Shown: positions 24,301 through 61,709 of the stretch, piece by piece
How the letters are laid out: each line of letters begins with the position of its first letter
How positions within the stretch are numbered: the stretch's first letter is position 1
Translations under genes and position numbers: made by a program
The notes under the pieces: generated by a model
What the model was told of the DNA's origin: nothing
Seen by the model: the letters and a program-made list of their open reading frames with translations, nothing else
Databases searched by the model: none
Source: Rhea pennata
Taxonomy: Eukaryota > Chordata > Aves > Rheiformes > Rheidae
Assembly (NCBI RefSeq): GCF_028389875.1
Contig: NC_084670.1
Coordinates: forward strand, 12,557,383-12,621,382
Direction: 5' to 3'
Length of the DNA stretch: 64,000 nucleotides

Positions 24301-27300
24301 AGCCCAGAACAGTGCTGCAAACCCCTTGTCACACGGGGATCCAAGAAGAGCCACTGCCTGAGGGCAGTGAGAAAGAGGAGGACGGGCCCCAGCCGTATTG
24401 CCAGAAGGGCTGAGGGTCCAAGTAGGATGCCCTGTGTTACCCCCCTGCATACACCGGGAAAAAGGCATAATTAAGAGTATTAACTCCCCTGCCAGTCCCC
24501 TTGGACACCAGCTGTTAAATGATGCTTGGAAACATCTACCCATCTGGAAACAGGGAAGGCAGAGAAGACTCACCGCAGAACCTTCTTTGGCTGCCAGTAC
24601 AACTGCTTCCTTCATCCTGCCCCAGGCTCTGCCTGGCCAGACAAGCAAAAGCTGTGCCTCTGCTGCAGAGCCAAGCAGCCCTGGTAGTTACCCACCACTC
24701 GCAGAAAGAGCTCAATCAGAAGGGGTCCTCAGCCAACCTGTGCAGTTTCTACTAGTCTCTAACTTCGCTTCTTCAAGCAGAATGATCCTGTACCCCCAGC
24801 TCCAGCATCAGACCAGCACCGTGGGCTACTCCCATTTACCACCAAGGTGGCTAGAAGTTAATAGTTACCCTGCACACACGACCTTCAGCCAGTCAGCACC
24901 TACCACCTACACCAAAGGTAGAGATTCTCCCCAGTTTTTTGTTTAAACCACTTCTGGCCATCAGTAATGATGACATCCAAGTTAACTGCTGGATGCAGTT
25001 GCAAGGATGGACACTAACATTAACTCGAATGTGCAGGGATACTGTGCTCAACAGCAGCAGCATTTCAAGTAAATAACCAGGGAATCAGAGTCCAAGCATG
25101 TTAATTCATATGTACATACAACCATCTACCTCCCATGCCTCAGGCTTCTCCAGAGGTCCACAAGTACCACATACATCCTGCCTCCCTAATTTCAGCAAGA
25201 TTGTGGACTTGATTCATTAAACTTCTTGAAGTAGCCTGCTTCAGTCTATAGTATACCTGCATACAACGTATCACAGTGCACACACAGGTCCTATTTGGAC
25301 ATGTGACAAGCTGACAAACTCTAACAACTCAAAACTTTGCACAAACTCTGTGCAAAGACAGTTTTCTCCTGCTCTGTATGGAGCACTCCAACTTGAGTAT
25401 GGATATATCCAAGCATGCAAGCCGTCTGCCTTCACTACAGCCAGTGAGTGGGCAGTTCCTCCTTCAGCGAACAGTTTGGACAAAGGCAAGAGAAGAACTA
25501 CTGCGATATTGGGCGCACAACAGGCATCTGTTGTGCACGGTGCAGCAACATACACAGGACTAACTCTCCCAGCAGGTAAGGGGAAAGAGCCCAGCCAGCA
25601 GGCCCATTTCATTCCTCTCTTGTACCATGTTCAGCAGGTGTTCAAAGTCCAATAGAACCATTCACAAAAATTAGGACTCTTCTGTCTAAATGCAAAATTA
25701 TGGTCTAAGGACCTCTTTTCAGGCTTTTTCACCCTCACTCTTATTAGTCTACAAATTAACATACAAGCATCATTTAAATCATTTTCTAGTACCATTCCAC
25801 ATATTTTCTTTCTCCAGGTGCTGCCAGAACACTTTTGACCTTCAGCATTGTCGTATTATTCACGCTGCAGCAAAGAGACTGGGGAAAAAAAATCTTGTAT
25901 GAATCTGCTGTGGGTTCCTCGAAGACAGCAATCAGGTGAATGCTTCCCATTCTTCTAAAGACCATTCTAGTGAGGTCAAAGGAAACCTAGATACACATCC
26001 TTAGCTATCCTCATTGCTAGAGCCCGATAACACCACACTTATCCCACTTGGAAGCGTTGCTCTCTTCACTGATCTGAGGGAGAGATCTAAAGTTGCTCTA
26101 AAAGCAATGAGAAGAAACGAAGAATGATCATTGTGAAATAGGAAAAAGGCTTATTTTGGCAACTTAGTAATCCTCCATGTTGTTTGTGTCGTATCTAAAA
26201 TAGCACGTATCCTGAAGCGTGTACACACATGGGAAGCTTCCTGCAATGTCTACTAATTTGATAGGAGAAAGGATATTTTAACAAAGGCTCTGCAACTCGA
26301 AAAGCTGGCTCCATGAATATCTAGCACTCTAGGCACCAAAGATATGGGCTGAAGTAATAAAATAATGAATAAGCTATTTTCTCAAGGTCATTCTACATAT
26401 CAGGAACAAAAATCTATTAGCTAAAGTAGATGAATCTCCTTTCCCTGACTGCCAGTTCAGCAAGTCTCAACCAGCACTGTGAAATTCAAGAGTAAACACC
26501 AAAGTAAAGAGCAGAGCTATGTAACTCTGGCTCCAGAACGATTTTCTGATGACTCCTCCTCTGGCACTACTGCTGCCTCTCAACAGAAGCTGCTTAAGGC
26601 AACTCAGCTCTTTCTGCAGGTGTCTCAGATCTGTACTTCAATTAGGAAGGCTGAATCTGCATCTCTGCCCTTGTTCTAGTTTAACAGCTACACCAGACTG
26701 AGTCCTTAAATAACAGAACACTACTCAGCCTCTCTGAAAGACACCTAAGAACTTACTGGATAAGCATTAAGGACATGATTATCAGGAGAAAAAATGCTAA
26801 CAGAAAAATCAGAAGCACAATGAAAATTTCCAAGTTACATTTTTGCAGATCTGAAATTAGTCTATAGATTGTCTGTTTTGAAATTAGATTTATTACTTGA
26901 TCAAACTGAAAACAATATACAGGCTACCAGAGTCTTGTTTTCATCCCACGTTTGCATTAAAAAAATGAAAAAACCGCACAACTGCAGGTATGTCAGACAG
27001 CAGGAGCCCAGTTAGAAAATGGAAGAGCAGAGATGCATGAAAGCTTTGGAATAGGTGATCAGTTGACGGGCCACACTCCTCAAACAGCGCAGAAACAGTT
27101 CAACCCCAACTCAAAAAACTGGGGAGAGAGAAAAGGAACAAAGCAAATAGATTCTATTACTGAAGGTACTGTCTCTGGTCATCTGAGGGGTCTGCTGATG
27201 GAACAAGAGGTCTCCTAGAAGCCCAGCCACAGGCAGAAACATTACTGCAATCAGGTGCTTTACAAAGAAGATAGTCTCCTTTTTAAATCTTATAAAAAGT

Positions 27301-28779
27301 AATCACTAGCTTGCCAACCTCACCCTGAATTGAGGGCAGGCCACTATTTGTTTATAATAAAAATGCCTTTTATGGGTCCAACTTGAACCAGCCACAAATA
27401 GAAATTTCATGAAAAGTGAGGTGAGGAAGTCTGTTGCCTGCAACATCACATGCAATGGATCTAACAAGCGGCCAGCAGAGTTCCCGCAGGGTGCATTGAG
27501 CATGACCTTCTAATGAACGCATTCAAGAAACACCTGCCCAGTTCATACTCCAGCAGCACTGTCCCCTCACTGGAATGATTCTGTAACAGGAATAAATACA
27601 CTTCCCAACACAAACTACCGAAGAAAACTGCAATCAGTCAAGTTCTGCAAGTCTGGATAATTCAAAGCATATGTATCTTTGAGGTATCTGCTCACTGTTT
27701 TAACACCTCAAGCCATAAATCCCATGATTTTTTTAAGTCTACTTACCAAACACTATACACTAATACTACAGATCCCAAAGCCAGGGTCTCCAATTTTGTT
27801 TTAAGTTCATGGATATAAGCCAATATGCAGTTCCATCACTGCACTGGGATGAAGTATATTCACATTTAAATTGTGTGGCACAAGAACTGACAAGCAAATT
27901 GGGAAGGTCCTTTGTCTTCGAGTGCAGCAGGATAGCAGCCATTTCCAATACAGTGCAGCCAACTGACAAGAGCATGAGCCTGGAGTCTGCAGAAAACGCA
28001 GCAGAACAAAGCTCCTGTTCGAAAACAAATACCAGGCACAGACACTCTTGGAGGGGAAGGAAAAAATCAAAACCCACATCAGTTCTGTTAAGAGGTGGGC
28101 AGCAAAACCTGCTGCAGCTGAAACTTTTCAAACAAATTCAGCTGCTTTGCACTAGGTCATCATTTCAGGATGATGCTGTTTATAGCCAGTTGTTTGTAGC
28201 ACAAGCACTTCAGAGGGAACAGTCCATTTAAGTTATATAGTAGTCTGTCAAGAAAGTCTGAACACCAACAACTTTTCTCCCTGGAGGGAAAACAGGAGAT
28301 GATGCAAAGACTGTTTTTCAGTAATACGCAGGTTAGTGTTCAGCCTAAGTACGCTGAAAGAAGAGAGGCAAATTTGTGCAGACACTGCAAGCTTTTCTTC
28401 ACATTTGCTAACAGTAGAACACTCCAGAGAGGCTTACACACAGACTAAGAGAAAGTGCAGTTCTGTTCTCATTGCTTAGGCTGAGCACTTGCGGCTACTA
28501 AGCTCTGGCTTTCCCAGATCCTAGTTTTATCAAATAAACTACTTCAACCATTAGAAAATGATCTAATACCCTGAGAGCAACCAGGAATTTTGGATACGGG
28601 AAAATATACAAAAGAAAGCCACTATCCCCTTCAAGAATCTCAAGTCTTCCAATACTGATGAATAAGGTATTCTGCCACAAACCTTGTACAGAAAAACCTC
28701 TATGCAAAACAGCAGTTGTGCAAATCTTCGCTACGCATATCAGCCTCCTGATCCTATAAAAATGTAGGGATAAGTGAGT
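18301..28779. other. Intergenic DNA between KDM4A 3' end and ST3GAL3, no recognised gene
   Basis: From 18.3 to about 24.5 kb the base composition is high in GC with local CpG-rich patches (around 18.4-18.75, 20.9-21.1 and 22.0-22.7). From 24.5 kb on it is AT-rich. Open frames of up to about 335 codons exist on both strands in the GC-rich half. They overlap each other in several frames, lack recognisable domains and have the arginine/alanine/proline-rich composition of GC-driven shadows. Small features seen are a C run at 22974-22985, a CA-rich stretch near 20860-20890 and an A14 run near 21711. I saw no tRNA, rRNA or other structured RNA gene. Confidence 0.55.
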
Positions 28780-30417
28780 TTTTTTTTAAAAAAAGTTGTA
28801 GTTTATTACTTTTCTGATCAAGAGTTGTATCACTACACAATACTACATTTTATTGCTAATCACAAACTGATGCTCTGGGGTTTCAGAATAGTTTGGTTTA
28901 TAGCGTTCTTATGTAACAAAGGAAAAAAACTTACAAATCCAGATTTTGCAGACACATTGCCATGTCCCTGTAGAGCAGGGATGCACTAGGTCTGTTTCAC
29001 TACAAGATTCTCCTCTCAAACTGCTTTTGGAGAAAACGTAACCTTTTTCTTCCTCCAGCAGGAAAATCACCCAGTCATTTCATGCAAAGGAAGGCAGCCA
29101 ACTTGCTCCATGGCCTAAAATCCCTTTCCTAAGGAATGGGAAGGAACACATGTTTACATAGCTCTTGCTGCACTGTGATAATGCTTAAACTAACAGGAGC
29201 AAGTTAACACATCTTCAGGATATACCTACCACCCAACTTAATTCAGCTTCCTATTGCTGGGATAGGAAATTCTCTCCAGCATGACTGAGATGTGCCCTAC
29301 TTACTCACTCTCTATAAAAACACTGCAGTAACCTTTGCCAGACAGCAACATGGCAGCACTCCTGCTTCAGAAGGGCATTACGCAGTCTTTCAGTAATACA
29401 TACAGTTCAGTGCATGCTGTACCTCTCTGAGCCAGATCTAACTGTTATAAGCAAAAGCCTGTGGCCATACAAAGGGCTGCTACAGAAGAGGTGCCATGCT
29501 GCTTCAAATACTGCTGCCCTGTCATACCCAATACTGTGATGCTTAGATCTCAAGGAGGGAAGTTAGGACTCTGTCCTTTTGGTCATTATTGCCCTAGTGG
29601 GGGGAAAACCTAGAAAGAAACTCTTTGGGAGCTGAATGTGTATTCTTGTTAGAAAGCTGCACTGCACAGGGCTTGAGACAGATTTTGTTGGTACTGAGGC
29701 ACATACTGTTACAGTTAAAATTATGAGTAAGTCAAAACAAGTATCAGAACAAAAGTATTATGGAGGGTTAAATAATTTGTCCAATAGGATTCAATTTCAC
29801 ATTTCACCTGTTCATACAAGCACCTCCTGTCTGCTTGGACCTGAACAGCCCACAGCTCAAGCCTCAGAGAGGAGGTGCTGAGAAACAAGAGGCTAAAGCT
29901 GCTTGAGACAAAAAGATGGATATAAATATAAAAAGAGGTTCAATGTCAAGCACCAGTAATACTGCCTGCTCAAGCCCAGGTGTGGCCACCAGGGAGACTC
30001 CCCAAATCAGGAACATTATTCAATTAAAACAATACATTTTGTACTACTCTGCAGCTGCCAAGATTCCTGGCTACAACTCCCAGAAGAGTTTGCCACCTGT
30101 CAAAATCGTCTCTAATTAAAAAAAAAAAAAAAGCAAGACTGCTTGACGAGATGAAAGCAGCACCCCCAAGCTGGCTTATTCAGTGAGGACCCAACTTCAG
30201 ACCAGGAGCCTGCAGGCATCAGCTTCAGCAAACGGGATCTGTTTCACTATCCAACAGCTGGCTTTCAGCTACTGCAGAGCATCAGCTTTTTAGCTTCCTT
30301 AAAAAAAAAACAAAACAAAAACACCCTGGATTTGAAGCATCCAAATATGGCCTGTTGTACTGGAGCATTTAAATCCTTGGGGATGTGGGCATCTTCTTCC
30401 TCTGCCACAGGCAGTGC
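28780..30417 (-). other. KDM4A: KDM4A 3' UTR (3' end inferred)
   Basis: Sequence following the KDM4A stop codon in sense. The first good polyadenylation hexamers are two AATAAA on minus at 28854-28849 and 28807-28802, which would put cleavage at about 28780-28830 and give a 3' UTR of roughly 1.6 kb. An A15 tract on plus (30118-30132) is a U tract in this UTR. No hexamer closer to the stop codon was seen. The end is not proven. Confidence 0.5.
28802..28854 (-). terminator. KDM4A: Two AATAAA polyadenylation signals, probable KDM4A 3' end
   Basis: AATAAA hexamers on minus at 28854-28849 and 28807-28802, the second followed in sense by a T-rich stretch (TTTTTTT). Two signals 47 bases apart after a plausible UTR length support a real 3' end, but transcript data are needed. 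Confidence 0.5.
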
Positions 30418-55005
<24,588 letters not shown>

Positions 55006-55020
55006 GTTGCCGGGCCGGCC
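55006..55020 (-). other. KDM4A: KDM4A 5' UTR segment in the start-codon exon
   Basis: Fifteen bases between acceptor TCCGTGCAG and the ATG; no upstream ATG in this piece. The pyrimidine tract of the acceptor is a C14 run. Confidence 0.65.
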
Positions 55021-55730
55021 CTGCACGGAGGGGGGGGGGGGGGCGGGAGGGCGGGTCAGGCGCCGGGCACCCCTCCCCCACGCCGCCGCCGCCGCCCCGC
55101 CCCGCGCCGCCGCCTCGGGCAGGCCGCGCCGCGCGCGCGCGCGCGCACCGCCCCCCCCGCGCGCTCCGGCCCGCCCCCCTCGGCCCGCCGCCGGCCAATC
55201 GCCGCGGGGTCCGCACCAGCTCTGTCCCCTCATTGGCGGAGGGCGCCTGCCCGTCAGGCGCGCGGCTCCTTCCTCCTCACGGCGGAGAACGCCACCGAAT
55301 CACGCCCCTCCCCCCCCCGGCCGGGGCGAGCCCGTCCCGACGCGGAGGGATTTGAGTCCACGTCCAGCGTGCTCACGTCACACGGCGTCACTGCGCTTCG
55401 CCTTCTCCGCCCTCCGCCTGGCTAGCTCCGCTTCCCCTCCGGCCGGTGTATCCCTCCGCACCACGCGCCCAATGAGTCCGGCAGGCCGCCGACGCCACCG
55501 CGGCCGTTCCTCACCGTCCAAGCCCCGCCCCGCCGCCCCGCCCCGCCCCCTTCCCCTCCGTGGACCGCCCCGTCGCCTCAGCCAATCGCAGCCCGCACTC
55601 GTGTCACAACCAATAGGAATTCGACATCCGGCTGGGGCGGGCCAGCGAATCAGGAGGCCGGGAGCGGGGCGGTTGCTAGGCGGATGGTGGCCGGGTAGAG
55701 GGCCGGGCCGGAGGGTGTCGCTAGGGGGCG

Positions 55731-55744
55731 GTTGCTACGGAGAC
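55731..55744 (+). promoter_or_regulatory. X-box (RFX-type) motif
   Basis: GTTGCTACGGAGAC fits the full X-box consensus RYYNYY-N(1-3)-RRNRAC. Two related half-sites, GTTGCTAGG (55672-55680) and a GTCGCTAGG near 55718, lie just upstream. RFX factors bind such boxes in many ciliary gene promoters. Binding here is inferred from sequence only. Confidence 0.45.
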
Positions 55745-55765
55745 CGAGGCCTGGTCGAGCACCCC

Positions 55766-55786
55766 CGGCGGCGGCGGCGGCGGCGG
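55766..55786 (+). repeat. (CGG)7 trinucleotide repeat
   Basis: Seven CGG units in the KDM4A CpG island, directly followed by CCATTTGG, a YY1-like core. If transcribed it would be in a 5' UTR of a plus-strand transcript or upstream promoter sequence of KDM4A. Confidence 0.85.
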
Positions 55787-58700
55787 CCATTTGGGGCGGG
55801 GCGGGGCGGGCTGCGGGGGCCGCCGGGCGCCGCGGGCAGGCGCGGGCCGGCAGCGCGCCCCTGCCCTGCCCTGTCTGCGAGACACGCGAGGGGGACTTCA
55901 CCCACGAAGCCGTGGGTCCTCTCGGCCCCCGTGGCGGCCTCCTCGCGGATGCCCCGCGCGGGCGCAGCCGAGGCCGCGGCAGCCTGGCCGCCTCGCGTGC
56001 TGCGCCCTTGCTGTGTGGGCGTGCGCGGCGTGAATTCTGTGTAAACGAGTTCTTTCTTGAGCTCATAGGTGTCGGGAGCTGAACGTGAACGCGCAGTAGG
56101 CTTGTGCTAATTTAATGTATTAACGGAGCTAATTATACCCCTACAATTCCTGTGTGCAAGCAAAGCCAAAGCAGAATTTGATACTATGCAAAATTCTGGC
56201 AGCCAGTGCAACCTGAACTGGAGCAGCTCCAAGCCCGGCCCATGCTAGAGAGTTTTGCCAGCACAGAGAGGTCGATTAGAGATGTGGATAAGTGCACCCG
56301 TGGCCAGTGTACATTGATGATCCATTGCTGTTGTGCTGAGGATTGGGAGCTGCCAGTAAGGCTTCAGCAGCAAATGCTTTTAAGTGTGGACAGGGCCTAA
56401 GACTTGCCGGAGCCTGTCTACTAATATTGACCCCGTGGCTGGAACGGGCTGTGATTGTCACAGCTCATGCTGTGCTAAATTCTTTTTAAATGTATAAGTG
56501 CCAATACACTTACACAGGTGCCAATATGCAACCTTGAAAGTAAGCATACGCCACTCAAAAGACCTCATAACCATGCTCAGAGTCCATGCGTGGTCCACCC
56601 GTGCCTCAATAAAACCTTAATCACTGTTTGTGCCGCCTGATGTAACTTTCCTTTGGGGTCACGCTATGGGCATGAGGAAACCCTTTTTCTTATGAAAAAT
56701 CCTTCCCAATAAAAATATGTTTTCAGTGAGCTGCTATTTCTCTGATTTTTCTCAGACTTTGAATTGGCAGGCATAAGGACCTAGAACCCCGAGCTGGGGA
56801 AAAAAAAAAGAAAGAAAAAAGAAAAGGAACAGGCACATTCAGCCTCCTGCAGACTTAGGTGCAAATACAGGCAACTAGAAGCTAAAATTCTGAGAACTTT
56901 CTGTTCCTGGCCTTTGTCAGCCTGGCAGCTGCACTTGCTTTTCGATACTCAAGAAAGACCAACTTCCCAATATCAAGATGACATGAGCCTTTTTTTTTTT
57001 TTAATGATGATAAATGGCATAGTGTTGCTATGAGCAGAAATGTGTAGGCAGGAAAACTTCATGATGTATTTGTTGTTACCGTAGACTGAGATTACCTATT
57101 AAAACTAAGACAAGGACAAGAATTGGCTTTAATTGGAGGGATCAGAATTTTTCCTGCTTTCAGACATGAACCTGGTCAGAATAGGCATATATATATCACT
57201 TTCCTAAGGAAACATTACAAATGGAAATGATGATGTTGTTGAGTTCAAGACAAGCCTAGGATTTTAGGGGATGGAGCTGCCAAGCCACTGCACAGAATAA
57301 GCTGAGATTTGTTCAGTGGTGCATCTATTTCTTATTTAACAAGTATGCACCCTTGAAAACAAAATTTAAATAAATGTCATTCCAAAGGGCAAATGCTCAA
57401 GCAGTATGTTATTTAGCATTACTAGGAGGGAAGCAAAGCCAAGTGAGAGAGCCTACACAAACTCTCTTGCTACAGATATCAGTGGAAAAAATGTAAATTA
57501 AAAAAATAGAGCACAAGAACATCTCACTGCCCATAACCGCACCTTCAACTATCACCATTTATCTGCTCTCCCATCTGCCAAACTGCTTATTTTCTGGGTG
57601 TCTGCCAGCCTTGTCCCTTACAAGACAAGGTATCTGAGGTTGCATTAGAGCTACTCAGTAAAATCAAGACATGGAAAATTTTCACTAAAAAAAAAAAAAT
57701 TTTCCAAAACACAGCAACAAATACCCAGCGCCATTGTTCTGTGTGAATACAATTAGTTTGTGAAAGAGATTTCAGAGATAAGAGGCCAAATACCTCCCTA
57801 TAGACTCATCATGGGGACCATTCACTCCTGAATTGAAGCATGATGTGGCATTGTAAAGTTAGGCTAATACCAAAGAAACTGGGGCAAAAATACCAACCAG
57901 AATAAATTCTTTCTGGCTGGGGAAAGTTGAAAAATGGAGATCAGGCATGACAGTGCCAGGCTTTGGGCACAGCCAGCATGGGTCATCTGCTGGCACCACA
58001 ACCCAAGCCAGCAGGCTGGCTCAGGCACAGAGTCTGGGTTAGCATCACTGCCTGTCAAGTATATGTGATTAGCTTATTTACTTTTCCCCTCTTTTTTTTC
58101 CCAAGTGTTTTTCTATACAAATGGAAATAAATATTAAGGGAACGAGCACTTTTAAACTGATACTGTTCTGTTCCATTTGAGGTGGAGTGCGGAGGAAAGT
58201 GTGTGAATGGGCCTTCCCACAGAGCCAGCTGCTACGAGTGCAGTCCTCTATCCCAGCTGTACCCCTGGGGAGCCTCCTGTGAGCTGAGGGACCTCTTCAT
58301 GCCTTTGGGGGCCTTCTGGCATGAAGCCTTTCCTGGCTCTGAGGCTGTAACTAGGCTTCATCTGTCACCTCTGCAATGTGAGTACGCCTACATGGTGCCT
58401 ACCTAATGACAGCCTTTCTGTGGGAGAACTGGGGCAAGTTGTGGTCATTCCCAGTGCAGACTAAGCCACCCAAGGACTAGTGGCTCGTGCTGTCACTGCC
58501 AGGTCAGTGCTCAGCTGTGTGGCGAAAGCCTCGTCGCAAGCTTGTGGTTGCAGTGCAGGCAGGTGCTCACTGCCCACTTCACTGTTGGCCTGCTTCCTAA
58601 CGCACCCTGGTTAGTTTTAGCACCGTTTCTCCCCCAATGCAGCCACATACAAACATACAAGCAGTTGCGTGCTTGCCCATGCAGCCTTGCCATCGTGGGC

Positions 58701-59036
58701 CCTGGCGGTGGCGCAAGGCCAGCAGTGCTGGCACATGCATGTGCGCACATGTTTGCACAGGTGCTCTACCTCGTGAGCGCAGTAGCTCACTTTGCCCCAG
58801 GAGCTGCATCCTTGACCAGCACTGCCAAACAGCAGTGAGGGTGACAGGCTCCACGAGTCTCGGGTCACCCTGGGGCACAGGCTGGGGTATGAGCTGGCTA
58901 GGTGAGGGAGAAGTGCTGCTTCGCATCTGGCATCTGCTCAGGTGCACGTCTGCCCTGGCAGGACGTGCTACATGTGCTGAGCTCCAGCAAAGGCAGCAAA
59001 GAGTCAGTAACAAGATGCTGTAATTGGGTCGGGGGC

Positions 59037-59056
59037 GGGGGGGGGGGGGGGGGGGG
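59037..59056 (+). repeat. G20 homopolymer
   Basis: Twenty uninterrupted G, preceded by GGGTCGGGGGC; strong G-quadruplex potential on plus. Confidence 0.9.
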
Positions 59057-59701
59057 AGCTCATCAGGCTTTGTCTGAAGCTCTCCTGCCCATCAAGCACA
59101 TGCTAGTCTGGGCAGATTTGGCTTCTTCCTTGGAAACTTGTATGCCCTAAGGACCCGGCTCAGTGCAAGTCTGCCCCTTCCCTTGCAGGCTTGAGTTGTT
59201 GGTAAATGCTGCTCTCCTCAGGAGCCTCCTCAGACCTGTGGGTTTGCATTTCCTGCACAGGTAGGGCTCAGGCTGGCCTGCCTGCACACCTCAAACAGCA
59301 TGCCTTGGTGTGGCTTTCACACCTGTGCATGCTCCAGTGCTGCTCTGCAATTAGGGGCAGACCATGGTTTTATTGCTGAGAAATAACTGCATGTGCGACT
59401 GTGCTTCCTGTTGCAGAACAGCGTTACTGTGGTGTCCCAGGAGGGTGGTATTATGGCAGTCTTACCCAACTCAGATTGCCCCCCAAAAGCTATCACCACC
59501 AACCTCTCCTTTTCCTTAAAACCCATAAGCCACATCTGTAGCCACTCCAGCCTGGTCCTGCAGCCAGCACACTGGTTGAAAGGAAGTGGGCAGATAAATG
59601 TGTTTTCAGCAGAGTGGTCATGGGCCAGCATCACCCCTGAAGGACTGCAGAGCTGCATCCTGCTCCATCCTGGTATCCTGTGAAGCCCTGGGAGTTCATA
59701 C

Positions 59702-59717
59702 CTCTCTCTCTCTCTCT
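59702..59717. repeat. (CT)8 microsatellite
   Basis: Eight CT dinucleotides in intergenic sequence. Confidence 0.8.
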
Positions 59718-61709
59718 AGAGCAGGCAAGAAGGGCGGGTCCCATAGGCCCTGGTCACTGCTGGGATGGTTTGTGCAGAATGTAGCCTGGGCAGAAAGTGA
59801 CTCCTGGCTTCTTTCTGCTGTGAATGGACCCTTTTGGAAAGAGGAAGGCACCTACAGAGGGGCACAGCTGCAAGCCAGGAGCCATCCCCTGGCACCGTCT
59901 TGCTTGCGTTGGGCTGCCATGGCTGTGGGGAGCTTCTGCAAAACCCAGACATACTGGGGGCACCCCAGGAGAGTACTGGTGCAAACCTGGAGTACTGGGC
60001 CAGGTTGGAGCCTGCTGTTGGGGAGAAGAGGCACTTCCCTACTGGCAAAGAAACCCAAGTCCCTCCTATGGTGTGAGGTTCTGCGGCCCCGGGGCAGCCC
60101 CACACAGTCACTGGTGGCCTCTGGTAATGCATGCTCACCCCAGCCTGAATCTCAGGGAAAAATGGCATTTACTGCAGCTGCACCCTGGAGTGCCCGTGCC
60201 CTCCCAAGGTGTCCCGTTCAGGTGATGCTGTAGGCTCTCAGCCTGCCCTGGTCCTTAGAGATGGGGTCAGCTCCTCACCTCTGAGCTTGCATGGCCAGCA
60301 GCAGCCAGAGCTGGGGACCCACTGTCTCTTTCCAGAGCTGGAATGGGCTCTTGAACTGGTATGAGCAGTGGGCTGCTCTCTGCACATGGTATCCAGCCAG
60401 AACAGATCCATCCTCCAGCCCTAACCTGCCAGTGTGTTAGCTGGGGCACAGCTGCCCTCTGCCCCGGGGGCACAGCTTCTTGCACCACTGCAGGACCAGG
60501 GCAGACCGCCTGCTCCTGTGAGAACCCCGACTGCTTGGCCAAAGTTAGGCGATAGAAATGCCAGCATTCCCCCATCCTGCTTCGCCTCACAGCTGGATGC
60601 AGCCCTGGCTGATGCTGAGTTATGACAGCATCAATTCAAGCTGCTTGTGGCTCTTGGACGAGGGCAGAAGAGCTGAGAGCACACAGTGCTGCTAGAGGAG
60701 TGTGCAGACACGTGTGCTCATACACATGTGGGCACATTTGCAAGCAGTGCCAGGCTGGCTGTATGCAGTACTCCAGGGGCAGCCAGGCTCCAGGCCATTT
60801 GGGCCCAGGAACCACATATCTGAGACTTCGGAGTGCGCACATTGCTCCTGGCTGTAAGAGTCTGAGCACAGGAGCAGCTCTCCCATTTCAGAAAAAGGTT
60901 GGAAAGGAGGGATCTGCAGGACAAGTCTAGCTGGCGAGGTACAGGCAGAGGATGGCCTGTGCATGTCTGCTGGGTGAGGACCACAATGGCTGGAGCAAGG
61001 CCAGAATGACCTGGGCAACCACAGAGCCTGAAGTGTGGATAGGAAGCTGTGTACATTCTGGGCAGGACACTGACGCAGGTAACGCAGCAGTGAGGAGGGG
61101 CCTGGTGCTGAGGGCAGCTCTCTGCTGTGGCTAAGTGCACACCAGCAGGTTGGCAGGAGGTGAACACATGCATGCATGAGGGGGCTTGTCACAGGGGGCC
61201 TCCAACCTCCCTGGTAGCACAGAGATCCTGCCTTCTGCAAGATGGAGCCCATGGAGGGAGATCCCTCCCATCTCCTCCAGCCACCTTCCTACATCCTTCT
61301 TCCACCCTGCGGCATTCCTCTGCATTCCATCCACAGAGAGGGACGGGAAGAACCCAGGAGACCTGGGAAGGGAGTTTGTCTGGTTTCAGCAGAGTGCAGC
61401 AGCTCCCTGTATTTCCTCCTGCTTTCGTCCTAGAAGGCCAACTACCCTGACACCAGCTGTAGCTGGTCAGAAAGCCCCACTGGCTTGAGGATGAGCTGGA
61501 CCTCAAGCTGGGGAGCACAGGGTTTCTCCCAGAGGTGCAGAGCTGACTCCTGTTGGATGAGATGCCGATGGAGGTGTGGGGAGCCCATGGCTGTGATGTG
61601 CCTGCAGGGAAGGACTCCTCCAGCAACAGGCTGGGGAACATGCCCATCACTGAGGGATTTCATGGCCTCTGCTTATTGCTGAAGAAACAGACAGCAAAAC
61701 CAGCTTGTA

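Larger units (their letters stand above)
56050..61700. other. Intergenic DNA between PTPRF and KDM4A, no recognised gene
   Basis: AT-rich from 56.1 to about 58.1 kb, then moderately GC-rich to 61.7 kb. Open frames are under 215 codons, overlap one another and carry no motif I recognise. Simple sequence includes a G20 run (59037-59056) and (CT)8 (59702-59717). No RNA gene or mobile element was recognised. Confidence 0.6.

Noticed and set aside
30118..30132. A15 as the KDM4A mRNA 3' end
   Set aside because: The tract is A on plus, so it is U in the KDM4A transcript and cannot be its polyA tail.
55650..56082. Protein-coding gene on plus beyond the KDM4A promoter
   Set aside because: Frames are short, driven by CGG and GC composition, and no exon or domain can be recognised; only a noncoding divergent transcript remains possible.
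58182..58406. Cysteine-containing 74-codon plus-strand frame beginning MECGGKCVNG
   Set aside because: Looks superficially like a cysteine-rich secreted domain, but has no signal peptide, no flanking splice pattern I can support and no recognised family.
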